A stretch of DNA of 45,690 bases from Janibacter anophelis NBRC 107843. GTDB taxonomy: Bacteria; Actinomycetota; Actinomycetes; Actinomycetales; Dermatophilaceae. Under the pieces are notes generated by a model, which searched no databases, had not been told where the DNA came from, and worked only from the letters and a program-made list of their open reading frames with translations. Both the position numbers and the translations under genes were made by a program. The stretch covers positions 1 through 45,690 of the forward strand of contig NZ_BCSQ01000027.1 of the NCBI RefSeq assembly GCF_001570945.1, read 5' to 3'. Shown in pieces: positions 39,737 through 45,690 of this stretch (position 1 is its first letter; each line of letters begins with the position of its first letter).

Positions 39737-40726
39737 TCAGGGGCGCGGGCAGGTGATGTGCCCGGCGATCAGGTCGGCGCTCTCCTGCCCGTAGGCCTCG
39801 GCGAGGCGCTCGAGGAAGCGTGCCGTGCCCAGCTCGTACTCCTGGGTGCCGACGGTCTCGATGACGTAGGTCGCGAGCATCGAGCCGAGTTCGGCGGACT
39901 CGCGCAGCGGCAGCCCCTCGGCCACGCCGGTGAGGAACCCGGCGCGGAAGGCGTCGCCGACACCCGTCGGGTCGGCCTTGCTCACCTCGCGGGCGACGCC
40001 GACGACGATGTCCTCGTCGAGCTCGCCACCGCTGATGCGCACCCCGTCCTTGCCGAGGGTGGTGACGCGGTACCGGACGCGGGAGTTGATCTCGTCCTGG
40101 CTCCAGCCGGTCTTCTGCTCCGTCAGGTGCGACTCGTACTCGTTGGTGATGAGGTACTCCGCGCCGTCGACGAGCTCGCGGATCAGCTCGCCGTCGCTGA
40201 AGGCCAGCTGCTGGCTCGGGTCGGCGACGAAGGGGATGCCCCGGGTGCGGCACTCGCGGGTGTGCCGGCGCATCGCCTCCGGGTCGTCGGGACCGACGAG
40301 CACGAGGTCGAGGCCGCCGACGCGCGCGGCGATCGGCGCCAGCTCGATCTCACGGGCCTCGCTCATCGCCCCCGCGTAGAAGGTCGCGATCTGGGCCATG
40401 TCGTCGTCGGTCGTGCAGACGAAGCGCGCGGTGTGCTGCGTCTCGGACACGCGCACCGACTCGCAGTCGACGCCGTGGCGCTCGAGCCAGCTGCGGTAGT
40501 CGGCGAAGTCCTCACCGACCGAGCCGACGAGCACGGGGCGCTGGCCGAGGTTGGCCATGCCGAAGGAGATGTTGGCGGCCACTCCCCCGCGCCGGATCTC
40601 CAGCTTGTGGGCCAGGAAGCTCACGGAGATCTTGTCGAGCTGCTCGACGACGAGCGAGTCGGCGAAGCGACCCGAGAAGGTCATCAGGTGGTCGGTGGCG
40701 ATGGATCCGGCAATGGCGATGGGCAC
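39737..40726 (-). CDS. adoK: PfkB-family carbohydrate/adenosine kinase (AdoK-like)
   Basis: A 329-residue PfkB-fold kinase. It opens with IAIAGSIATDHLMTFSG and GGVAANISFGMANLG (substrate and glycine motifs). It ends with SKADPTGVGDAFRAGFLTGV, which carries the catalytic Asp and anion hole. The sequence and position match mycobacterial AdoK (Rv2202c), an adenosine kinase more like ribokinases. The start is GTG 40726, 6 bases after TAGGGT, which suggests a leaderless mRNA. Other PfkB substrates remain possible. First gene of an adoK-aat operon. Confidence 0.9.
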   Translation of the reverse strand: MPIAIAGSIATDHLMTFSGRFADSLVVEQLDKISVSFLAHKLEIRRGGVAANISFGMANLGQRPVLVGSVGEDFADYRSWLERHGVDCESVRVSETQHTARFVCTTDDDMAQIATFYAGAMSEAREIELAPIAARVGGLDLVLVGPDDPEAMRRHTRECRTRGIPFVADPSQQLAFSDGELIRELVDGAEYLITNEYESHLTEQKTGWSQDEINSRVRYRVTTLGKDGVRISGGELDEDIVVGVAREVSKADPTGVGDAFRAGFLTGVAEGLPLRESAELGSMLATYVIETVGTQEYELGTARFLERLAEAYGQESADLIAGHITCPRP

Positions 40727-40732
40727 CGGGCC

Positions 40733-40738
40733 ACCCTA
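40733..40738 (-). promoter_or_regulatory. Leaderless-type -10 of the adoK-like gene
   Basis: On the minus strand TAGGGT lies exactly 6 bases before GTG 40726. Confidence 0.6.
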
Positions 40739-40749
40739 CAGACGACGAA

Positions 40750-40778
40750 GCGGCCCCCACCGGATCGGTGGGGGCCGC
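40750..40778 (-). terminator. Hairpin after the IscA/ErpA gene
   Basis: GCGGCCCCCACCG (40750-40762) pairs perfectly with 40766-40778 around a 3-base loop, 17 bases beyond the stop. It is immediately upstream of the adoK promoter. Confidence 0.85.
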
Positions 40779-40795
40779 ATCGTGTGCGGGGCGGC

Positions 40796-41167
40796 TCAGC
40801 TGAAGCTGTCGCCGCAGGCGCAGGAGCTGCCCGCGTTGGGGTTGTCGATGGTGAAGCCCTGCTTCTCGATCGTGTCGGCGAAGTCGATCGTCGCGCCGCC
40901 GAGGTAGGGGGCACTCATGCGGTCGACGACGACCTCGACACCGTCGAAGTCGCGCACGAGGTCACCGTCGAGGGAGCGCTCGTCGAAGTACAGCTGGTAG
41001 ATCAGGCCGGAGCAGCCGCCCGGCTGGACGCCGATGCGCAGGCGCAGGTCGTCACGACCCTCCTGCTCGAGGAGCGACTTGACCTTGCCGGCGGCGACGT
41101 CGGTGAGGATGACGCCGTGGGTCTCGGTGGTCTCGGGGGTGGTGGCCTGGGTGTCCTGGACGCTCAT
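40796..41167 (-). CDS. erpA: HesB/IscA/ErpA-family iron-sulfur cluster insertion protein
   Basis: A 123-residue A-type carrier protein. The three cluster-binding cysteines are present: GGCSGLIYQL and the C-terminal CACGDSFS. Typical blocks are VILTDVAAGKVKSLLEQEG, LRIGVQPGGCSG and PYLGGATIDFADTIEKQGF. It delivers [Fe-S] clusters to apo-enzymes; nadA, which needs a [4Fe-4S] cluster, and qcrA are nearby clients by function. ATG 41167 has TGAGGAC upstream. A 17-bp palindrome lies 30 bases before the start. Confidence 0.93.
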   Translation of the reverse strand: MSVQDTQATTPETTETHGVILTDVAAGKVKSLLEQEGRDDLRLRIGVQPGGCSGLIYQLYFDERSLDGDLVRDFDGVEVVVDRMSAPYLGGATIDFADTIEKQGFTIDNPNAGSSCACGDSFS

Positions 41168-41197
41168 GCGATGTCCTCACGGCTCGGGGTACTGGGA

Positions 41198-41214
41198 GTG
41201 GCGGAGTCCGCCAC
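41198..41214. promoter_or_regulatory. 17-bp palindrome upstream of erpA
   Basis: GTGGCGGAGTCCGCCAC has perfect 8-bp arms around one base. It may be an operator or an mRNA leader hairpin for erpA. No known iron-sulfur regulator site is recognised. Confidence 0.4.
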
Positions 41215-41283
41215 GACGGGGTCAACACGCGCGGTGCCCGGGTTGTTCCCGTCCTCCCACCATACGTCAGGGACGAACGGGGG

Positions 41284-42450
41284 TCACCCACGTGGTGACC
41301 ACGTCGCCGCGACCCGTGCGGCCCGGGCGCGCAGCGTGCCGACGGGGTCGGACATGGCCACCTCGACCTGGTCCGGCCGCTCGGCGACCGCATAGGTGCC
41401 ACTCAGGCCCAGGGCCATCGCCTCGCGGCGGCCGATGAGGACCTGACCGGCGAGCGCGACGGCGGGGGTCGCGTGGGCGACGGCCAGCTCGGCGACCCCG
41501 GCGACGACCTTGCCCTGCAGGCTCTGCCAGTCCAGGCAGCCCTCGCCCGTGAGCACGAGGTCGGCGGCGGCGACGAGGCGGGACATGCCGACCGCCTCGA
41601 GCACCATCTCCACGCCGCTGGCGCGTCGGGCCCCGAGGAGCATCAGGCCGTAGCCGACCCCACCGGCGGCCCCGGCTCCCGGCTCGCGGTCGAGTCGGCG
41701 CTCACGGCCGGTGAGCAGGTCGGTCCCGGGGGGCAGGACGCGACGGACCTGGTCGGCGAAGTGACCGAGGGCTGCCTCGAGGACCTGCGACTGCTCCGGG
41801 CTCGCCCCCTTCTGCTCCGAGAAGACGGCACTGGCTCCCTGCAGCCCGAGCAGCGGGGACGCGACGTCGGTCGCCGCGACGAGCTCGACCCCGGCGAGGC
41901 GCTCGCGGGTGGCGGCCAGCCCGGCGAGGTCCCCCTCGCGGGTGGCGATGAGGCCCGATCCCCCGCCGGCGAGCACCTCCCGCGGGCCGGCGCCGAGCGC
42001 GGCGAGCATGCCGGCGCCCGCGTCATTGGTCGACGAGCCGCCGAGCCCGACGACGATGCGGTCGACGCCCTGCGCGAGGGCCGCGTCGAGCAGCTCGCCG
42101 AGTCCCCAGGTGCTCGTGCGGCCCGGGTCGCGCTCGGGGACCTCGAGCAGGTGCAGGCCGATCGCCTGGGCCGACTCCACCCAGGCGGTGCGTCGACCCC
42201 CTTCGTCGGTGGTGATGTGCAGTGCGGCGGGAGTGCTGCGGCCGCGGGGGCCGGTGACGGTGACGATCGAGGACTCGCCGGGCACGCTCGCGGTGAGCAC
42301 GTCGAGGAACCCGGGGCCGCCGTCCGACAACGGGACCACGGTCAGCAGGTCGTCGGGCGCGCGCTCGCGCCAGCCGGCCGCCATCGCCTCGGCCGCCTGG
42401 GTCGCGGTGAGGGTGCCGGTGAAACAGTCCGGCGCGATGATCACGTGCAC
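41284..42450 (-). CDS. Glycerate kinase
   Basis: A 388-residue class II-type glycerate kinase (GK1/GlxK family) phosphorylating D-glycerate. The N-terminus IIAPDCFTGTLTATQAAEAM matches the family's APDSFKGSLSA pattern. PLSDGGPGFLD, VGLGGSSTNDAGAGML, ATDVASPLLG and LVLTGEGCLDWQSLQGKVVAGVA are the conserved blocks. The start is GTG 42450 (VHVIIAPD), 6 bases after TAGAGT. It diverges from nadA. The place matches Rv2205c. Whether the product is 2- or 3-phosphoglycerate cannot be told. Confidence 0.92.
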   Translation of the reverse strand: MHVIIAPDCFTGTLTATQAAEAMAAGWRERAPDDLLTVVPLSDGGPGFLDVLTASVPGESSIVTVTGPRGRSTPAALHITTDEGGRRTAWVESAQAIGLHLLEVPERDPGRTSTWGLGELLDAALAQGVDRIVVGLGGSSTNDAGAGMLAALGAGPREVLAGGGSGLIATREGDLAGLAATRERLAGVELVAATDVASPLLGLQGASAVFSEQKGASPEQSQVLEAALGHFADQVRRVLPPGTDLLTGRERRLDREPGAGAAGGVGYGLMLLGARRASGVEMVLEAVGMSRLVAAADLVLTGEGCLDWQSLQGKVVAGVAELAVAHATPAVALAGQVLIGRREAMALGLSGTYAVAERPDQVEVAMSDPVGTLRARAARVAATWSPRG

Positions 42451-42456
42451 CCGTGG

Positions 42457-42462
42457 ACTCTA
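42457..42462 (-). promoter_or_regulatory. Leaderless-type -10 of the glycerate kinase gene
   Basis: On the minus strand TAGAGT lies exactly 6 bases before GTG 42450. Confidence 0.6.
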
Positions 42463-42490
42463 CCGAGGTCGTCGAGGCTGCTGTGGGATC

Positions 42491-43702
42491 ATGCCTGCCG
42501 TGAGCGCCACGACGCAGTCCTCGCCCAAGCCCCTCTCCCTGCTCGTCCTCGGGCAGGGCAACGACCCGCACTCCGAGCGCGGCGTCGAGTGTCCCGGCGA
42601 CCTGCCGGCGCCCTCCGACCCCGACCTCGTCGCCCGCGCCCGCGCTGCCAAGGAGGCGCTCGGTGACCGGGTCTTCGTCCTCGGGCACCACTACCAGCGC
42701 GACGAGGTCATCGAGTTCGCCGACACGACCGGCGACTCCTTCAAGCTGGCCAAGGAGGCCGCGGCCCGGCCGGACGCGCCGTACATCGTCTTCTGCGGCG
42801 TGCACTTCATGGCCGAGTCCGCCGACATCCTCACCAGCGACGAGCAGACCGTCGTGCTGCCCGACCTCGCCGCCGGTTGCTCGATGGCCGACATGGCCGC
42901 CCTGCACCAGGTCGAGGACTGCTGGGACGAGCTCGTCGAGGCCGGTGTCGCCGAGTCGACGATCCCGGTGACGTACATGAACTCCTCCGCGGCGATCAAG
43001 GCCTTCACCGGTCGGCACGGCGGGACCATCTGCACCTCGTCCAACGCGAAGACGGCGCTCACCTGGGCCTTCGACCAGACGGGCGGCGTCGAGGGCGAGG
43101 GCAAGGTCCTCTTCCTCCCCGACCAGCACCTCGGTCGCAACACGTGGGCGCGGGATCTGGGCCGTGACCTCGACGACTGCGTCGTGTGGGACCCGCACCA
43201 GCCGATGGGCGGCCTCACGCCCGAGCAGATCCGCGACGCCCGGATGATCCTCTGGCGCGGACACTGCTCCGTGCACGGCCGGTTCACCGTCGACGCGGTC
43301 GAGACGGCCCGAAGGGAGATCCCCGGCGTGCGCGTCATCGTCCACCCCGAGTGCCGGCACGAGGTCGTCGAGCTCGCCGACGAGGTCGGCTCGACGGAGA
43401 AGATCATCCAGACCGTCGCCGCCGCTCCGGCCGGCACGAAGTGGGTCGTCGGCACCGAGCTCAACCTGGTGCAGCGCCTCGGGCAGATGTTCCCCGAGCA
43501 GCAGATCAGCTTCCTCGAGAAGAACGTCTGCTACTGCTCGACGATGAACCGCATCGACCTGCCCCACCTCGTCTGGGCGCTGGAGTCACTCGTCGAGGGG
43601 CGCGTGGTCAACCCCATCGTCGTCGACCCCGACGTCGCCCACTGGGCCAAGGTCGCCCTCGACCAGATGCTCGCCCTGCCCGGGGAGACCTCGAAGGACT
43701 GA
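42491..43702 (+). CDS. nadA: Quinolinate synthase A
   Basis: A protein of about 403 residues that condenses iminoaspartate with dihydroxyacetone phosphate to quinolinate for de novo NAD synthesis. It uses a [4Fe-4S] cluster; the likely ligands are the cysteines in VFCGVHFMAESADIL, HPECRHEVVELAD and KNVCYCSTMNRI. VLGHHYQRDEVIEFAD and GRHGGTICTSSNA are conserved substrate blocks. The start may be ATG 42491 or GTG 42500; both are in frame and neither has a clear ribosome-binding site. nadB and nadC do not appear downstream, where accessory DNA begins. Confidence 0.95.
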   Translation: MPAVSATTQSSPKPLSLLVLGQGNDPHSERGVECPGDLPAPSDPDLVARARAAKEALGDRVFVLGHHYQRDEVIEFADTTGDSFKLAKEAAARPDAPYIVFCGVHFMAESADILTSDEQTVVLPDLAAGCSMADMAALHQVEDCWDELVEAGVAESTIPVTYMNSSAAIKAFTGRHGGTICTSSNAKTALTWAFDQTGGVEGEGKVLFLPDQHLGRNTWARDLGRDLDDCVVWDPHQPMGGLTPEQIRDARMILWRGHCSVHGRFTVDAVETARREIPGVRVIVHPECRHEVVELADEVGSTEKIIQTVAAAPAGTKWVVGTELNLVQRLGQMFPEQQISFLEKNVCYCSTMNRIDLPHLVWALESLVEGRVVNPIVVDPDVAHWAKVALDQMLALPGETSKD

Positions 43703-43742
43703 GGAAAGCGCTCCCCTCCCTCTCCGCTGCCCCCTCCCCCTT

Positions 43743-43860
43743 CGCCGGGTGGAGGTATACGCGCCGACGATTCATCGGCGAGTCGGCGTCCACCCCAGGG
43801 CCCCCTCCGCCGGGTGGAGGTATACGCGCCGACGCTCTACCGGCGAGTCGGCATCCACCC
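43743..43860. repeat. Two 53-bp repeat units upstream of the DUF559-type gene
   Basis: Units 43743-43795 and 43808-43860 agree at 48 of 53 positions and begin CGCCGGGTGGAGGTATACGC. Each is internally symmetric: GGGTGGA near the left end pairs with TCCACCC at the right end, and CGCCGAC with GTCGGCG inside. Related copies lie at 44922-44942 and 45613-45668. The surrounding 43703-43964 holds no gene. Confidence 0.88.
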
Positions 43861-43952
43861 TCGGGCGAAGGGGGGCCATCCCCATCTCCCCCGCGCCTCA
43901 CGTCCTCGTCCACAGGAGTGGCCGGGCCCTCCCTTCGCGCTCGTCCCGGCCG

Positions 43953-43958
43953 TGGGAT
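43953..43958 (+). promoter_or_regulatory. Possible leaderless-type -10 of the DUF559-type gene
   Basis: TGGGAT ends 6 bases before ATG 43965. It departs from TANNNT at the second position. Confidence 0.35.
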
Positions 43959-43964
43959 GGGGCC

Positions 43965-44897
43965 ATGGACGCACGCATCCTGGGGATCCACGACCGAGCG
44001 CATGCGGCCGCCGCGGCCCGAGGCGGCGTCATCAGCCGCCGCCTCCTGCGGGGTCTGGGCATCGACCGCGACGACGTACGCCTCCAGCTGCGGCACCGCA
44101 GGTGGGCGGCGCACGGACACTGGACCATCGCGACGCACACGGGCGAGCTCAGCGATCTGGCCCAGCGTTGGCGTGCCGTGTGGGAGGTCGGCGAACGCAT
44201 TGCTGCGCTCGATGGCACCTCGGCCCTGCAGCACGCGGGGCTCGAGAGGTGGCGCGACGACCAGATCCACGTCTCCGTGCCGCACACGGCGAACACCAAG
44301 GGCGTCCCCGGGGTGGTCGTGCACAAGGTGCGCTCCCGACCATCCGCGCTCCTCGCGCCGGGCGAGCTCCCGGTCGTCAGACCCGCCCCCGCCGCCGTCC
44401 GGGCTGCCCACTGGGCCGTCTCCGACCGACAAGCCGCTCTGGTCCTCGTCATGCCGGTCCAGCAGCGCCTCTGCACCGGTGAGCAGCTCCTGGAGGCCAC
44501 CGGGGTTGTGCGCGGCCGCACCCGCAGGGCGCTCATCGCCGGCGTCGCCGCTGACGTCGCCTTGGGAGCGCAGGCGCTCGGAGAGCTGGACTTCGCAGAT
44601 CGTTGCCGCCGCCATGGTCTGCCGGAGCCGAGTCGGCAGGTCGTGCGCAACGGGCCTCGTGGCCGGGTCTATCTCGATGTGCGCTGGGACTGCGGTCTCG
44701 TCGTGGAGATCGACGGCGCCGGCCACCGCTGGGGTCTGGCGGTCACGGACGACAACCTCCGGCAGAACGCGGTCGCGCTGCAGGGCGACACCGTCCTGCG
44801 GATCGACGTCCTCGGACTGCGGATCGCCGAGGAGCAGTTCATGCAACAGGTGCTGGCCGCATACCGGCATCTGTCAGGTCTGCAGGCCGCGGGGTGA
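43965..44897 (+). CDS. DUF559/Vsr-fold endonuclease-like protein
   Basis: A 310-residue protein. The C-terminal part (about 225-300) resembles the very-short-patch-repair/DUF559 nuclease fold: YLDVRWDCGLVVEIDGAGHR, then DDNLRQNAVALQGDTVLRID. The acidic residues in LDVRW and VEIDG sit where restriction-type nucleases bind metal. The N-terminal part (GGVISRRLLRGLGIDRDDVR, then LQLRHRRWAAHGHWTIATHT) resembles the winged-helix AbiEi-type start found in many actinobacterial proteins of this group. The biological role (defence, toxin or mobile element) is unproven. The start is ATG 43965. It is flanked on both sides by copies of a 53-bp repeat and is less conserved in style than its core neighbours. 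Confidence 0.75.
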   Translation: MDARILGIHDRAHAAAAARGGVISRRLLRGLGIDRDDVRLQLRHRRWAAHGHWTIATHTGELSDLAQRWRAVWEVGERIAALDGTSALQHAGLERWRDDQIHVSVPHTANTKGVPGVVVHKVRSRPSALLAPGELPVVRPAPAAVRAAHWAVSDRQAALVLVMPVQQRLCTGEQLLEATGVVRGRTRRALIAGVAADVALGAQALGELDFADRCRRHGLPEPSRQVVRNGPRGRVYLDVRWDCGLVVEIDGAGHRWGLAVTDDNLRQNAVALQGDTVLRIDVLGLRIAEEQFMQQVLAAYRHLSGLQAAG

Positions 44898-44903
44898 CAG
44901 CAG

Positions 44904-44928
44904 ACGCGCGGGCGAAGCACCCGCGCGT
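44904..44928. terminator. Hairpin between convergent genes
   Basis: ACGCGCGGG (44904-44912) pairs perfectly with CCCGCGCGT (44920-44928) around a 7-base loop, 6 bases after the DUF559-type gene stop. It overlaps the truncated 53-bp repeat copy. Confidence 0.65.
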
Positions 44929-44942
44929 ACACCTCCACCCGG
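44922..44942 (-). repeat. Truncated copy of the 53-bp repeat, reverse orientation
   Basis: The reverse complement CCGGGTGGAGGTGTACGCGC matches the start of the units at 43743 and 43808 with about one difference. The rest of the unit is missing. Confidence 0.7.
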
Positions 44943-44943
44943 A

Positions 44944-45585
44944 TCAGGCGGCCAGACGCTGCCGAACCGTCGCGGCACCCTCTCCAGAGATGCGGTCGAG
45001 GTAGGCCGGCCGCCCCGACATGACCATCGCGAGCGCCTCCGCACTCCCGGTGACTGCGCTCCCCTCACCGTGCGACCACTCGACATCCGTCGCTTCCCAC
45101 CGCAACCCGTCGAGCAGGCCCTCGTGTGGCACGAAGGACTCGCGTCCCCGCGGCGAGACGATGATGTCCAGAGCCTCACGCCAGTCCTCGAGGGGCGCTG
45201 ACACGTCGAGTCCCTGCGGTTCGGCGAGGTCCCGTAGGTGGATGCATGAGTCGGTGAACGGTCCCGCGTGGCCGATGTACCACGGCTTCGATCCGTCGCT
45301 CGCGTGCTGCCGCAGCTCGGCCGCCGTCTCGGCGAGTGGCCGGTCCCCCAGCCGAGCGGCGTGGAGGTCACAGGCACGCGCCATCGATCGCTGCATGGCC
45401 GCGGTGATCAGGAAGCGCCACGACGGCACGTGGACCGGCTGCAGCTGGTGACCGGCGAGCGTGCGCACGTCCCACCCTTCGCACAGGGTCGCGTCGTGGG
45501 CATGGGCCTCACCGAGTCGGTCGAGCACATCGGCGAAGAGGCGCCGGTTGGAGGCGGTGCGGGCGATGAGCGTCGCGTCGTCCAT
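44944..45585 (-). CDS. DinB-like maleylpyruvate isomerase/mycothiol-dependent enzyme family protein
   Basis: A 213-residue protein of the actinobacterial DinB_2/MDMPI type. The N-terminal helix bundle has LCEGWDVRTLAGHQLQPVHV, whose histidine is the usual first metal ligand, and a further DSCIHLRDLAEPQG block with the second ligand region. The C-terminal part (WEATDVEWSHGEGSAVTGSA then ALAMVMSGRPAYLDRISGEG) matches the family's sterol-carrier-like ending. Members use mycothiol in isomerisation or detoxification, but the substrate is not predictable. The ATG is at 45585. Its 3' end is next to the truncated 53-bp repeat and its 5' side faces another copy. Confidence 0.82.
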   Translation of the reverse strand: MDDATLIARTASNRRLFADVLDRLGEAHAHDATLCEGWDVRTLAGHQLQPVHVPSWRFLITAAMQRSMARACDLHAARLGDRPLAETAAELRQHASDGSKPWYIGHAGPFTDSCIHLRDLAEPQGLDVSAPLEDWREALDIIVSPRGRESFVPHEGLLDGLRWEATDVEWSHGEGSAVTGSAEALAMVMSGRPAYLDRISGEGAATVRQRLAA

Positions 45586-45612
45586 GCCACCACCCTGCCA
45601 AACGCTGGAGGT

Positions 45613-45668
45613 CCGGGTGGATGCCGACGCGCTGATGATTCGTCCGCGCGGATACCTCGACCGGGTGG
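45613..45668 (-). repeat. Diverged copy of the 53-bp repeat, reverse orientation
   Basis: The reverse complement aligns with the unit at 43743 at roughly 43 of 52 positions (shared GAGGTAT, TCATC, GTCGGC, TCCACCC). It lies 28 bases upstream of the DinB-like gene, near the window edge. The rest of 45586-45690 shows no gene. Confidence 0.72.
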
Positions 45669-45690
45669 GTGGGTGGGGAGGAGAGAGCCT

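Noticed and set aside
43703-45690. Insertion sequence or integrative element
   Set aside because: No transposase, integrase, tRNA or target-site duplication is visible; only the repeat bracket is supported.
1-45690. tRNA, rRNA or known small RNA genes
   Set aside because: I scanned for tRNA cloverleaf ends and rRNA segments and recognised none; subtle small RNAs cannot be excluded by eye.

Overview
The window is a single stretch of very GC-rich DNA with short intergenic gaps, many GTG starts and many start/stop overlaps. Its gene content points to an actinobacterium of the order Micrococcales. Markers are an actinobacterial bcc-aa3 respiratory chain (qcrCAB, ctaCDEF), a PASTA-domain Ser/Thr kinase, a MacRS-type two-component system, a mycothiol-dependent-type enzyme, an L,D-transpeptidase and a mycobacterial-type LexA box. 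An Intrasporangiaceae/Janibacter-like source is my guess, not something the sequence proves. From memory, the gene order follows the Mycobacterium tuberculosis Rv2173-Rv2205c neighbourhood closely (idsA2, Rv2175c, pknL, aroG, plsC, SRPBCC, fadD15, UvrC-like nuclease, trpD, ctaE, qcrCAB, ctaF/D/C, adoK, IscA-like protein, glycerate kinase). Most of the window is therefore conserved core chromosome, with lineage-specific inserts between the core genes.

Layout. 1-3208 (minus): a LexA-controlled operon of DUF6504, a SAV_6107-type HEPN protein and a DnaE2-like polymerase cut by the window edge. 3352-4437: polyprenyl diphosphate synthase. 4438-6441: a repeat-rich convergent gap, an unrecognised 470-residue protein and an Rv2175c-like DNA-binding protein. 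6592-10139: LysM/transglycosylase protein, PASTA kinase and DUF2177 membrane protein. 10140-10494: a 355-base gap filled with long-loop inverted repeats and an 18-bp motif array. 10495-15254: class II DAHP synthase, MacR/MacS pair, PlsC and a small membrane protein. 15265-19960 (minus): a tightly packed seven-gene operon with an EEP-family enzyme, two ROK sugar kinases, a small protein, an ArsA-like protein without a P-loop and two SRPBCC proteins. 20109-25338: FadD15-like ligase, a four-cysteine small protein, DUF2332, a DEDD exonuclease/GIY-YIG fusion and a stand-alone AsnC ligand-binding domain.

25420-37670 carries trpD with a receiver-like protein, then ctaE-qcrCAB on the plus strand ending in a strong terminator. 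MFS exporter and minimal metallopeptidase genes follow, then an L,D-transpeptidase lipoprotein, and ctaC-ctaD-ctaF on the minus strand. Together the ctaE-qcrCAB and ctaCDF blocks encode the menaquinol-oxidising bcc-aa3 supercomplex. 37770-43702 holds a cysteine-desulfurase-like protein apparently lacking its PLP lysine, Aat, an AdoK-type kinase, an IscA/ErpA protein, glycerate kinase and NadA. 43703-45690 looks accessory: a DUF559-type endonuclease-like gene and a DinB/mycothiol-type enzyme bracketed by copies of a 53-bp repeat.

The least explained signals are repeats rather than genes. They are: (i) a 27-bp palindrome present as two tandem pairs with the same 42-bp period at loci 31 kb apart, one pair read in frame inside the HEPN gene; (ii) long-loop inverted repeats and motif arrays in two convergent gaps; (iii) the 53-bp repeats around the 44-45 kb genes; (iv) a strong excess of the octamer CGAAGGGG/CCCCTTCG. 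About ten genes also show a TANNNT-like -10 hexamer ending 6-7 nt before the start codon, the signature of leaderless transcription.
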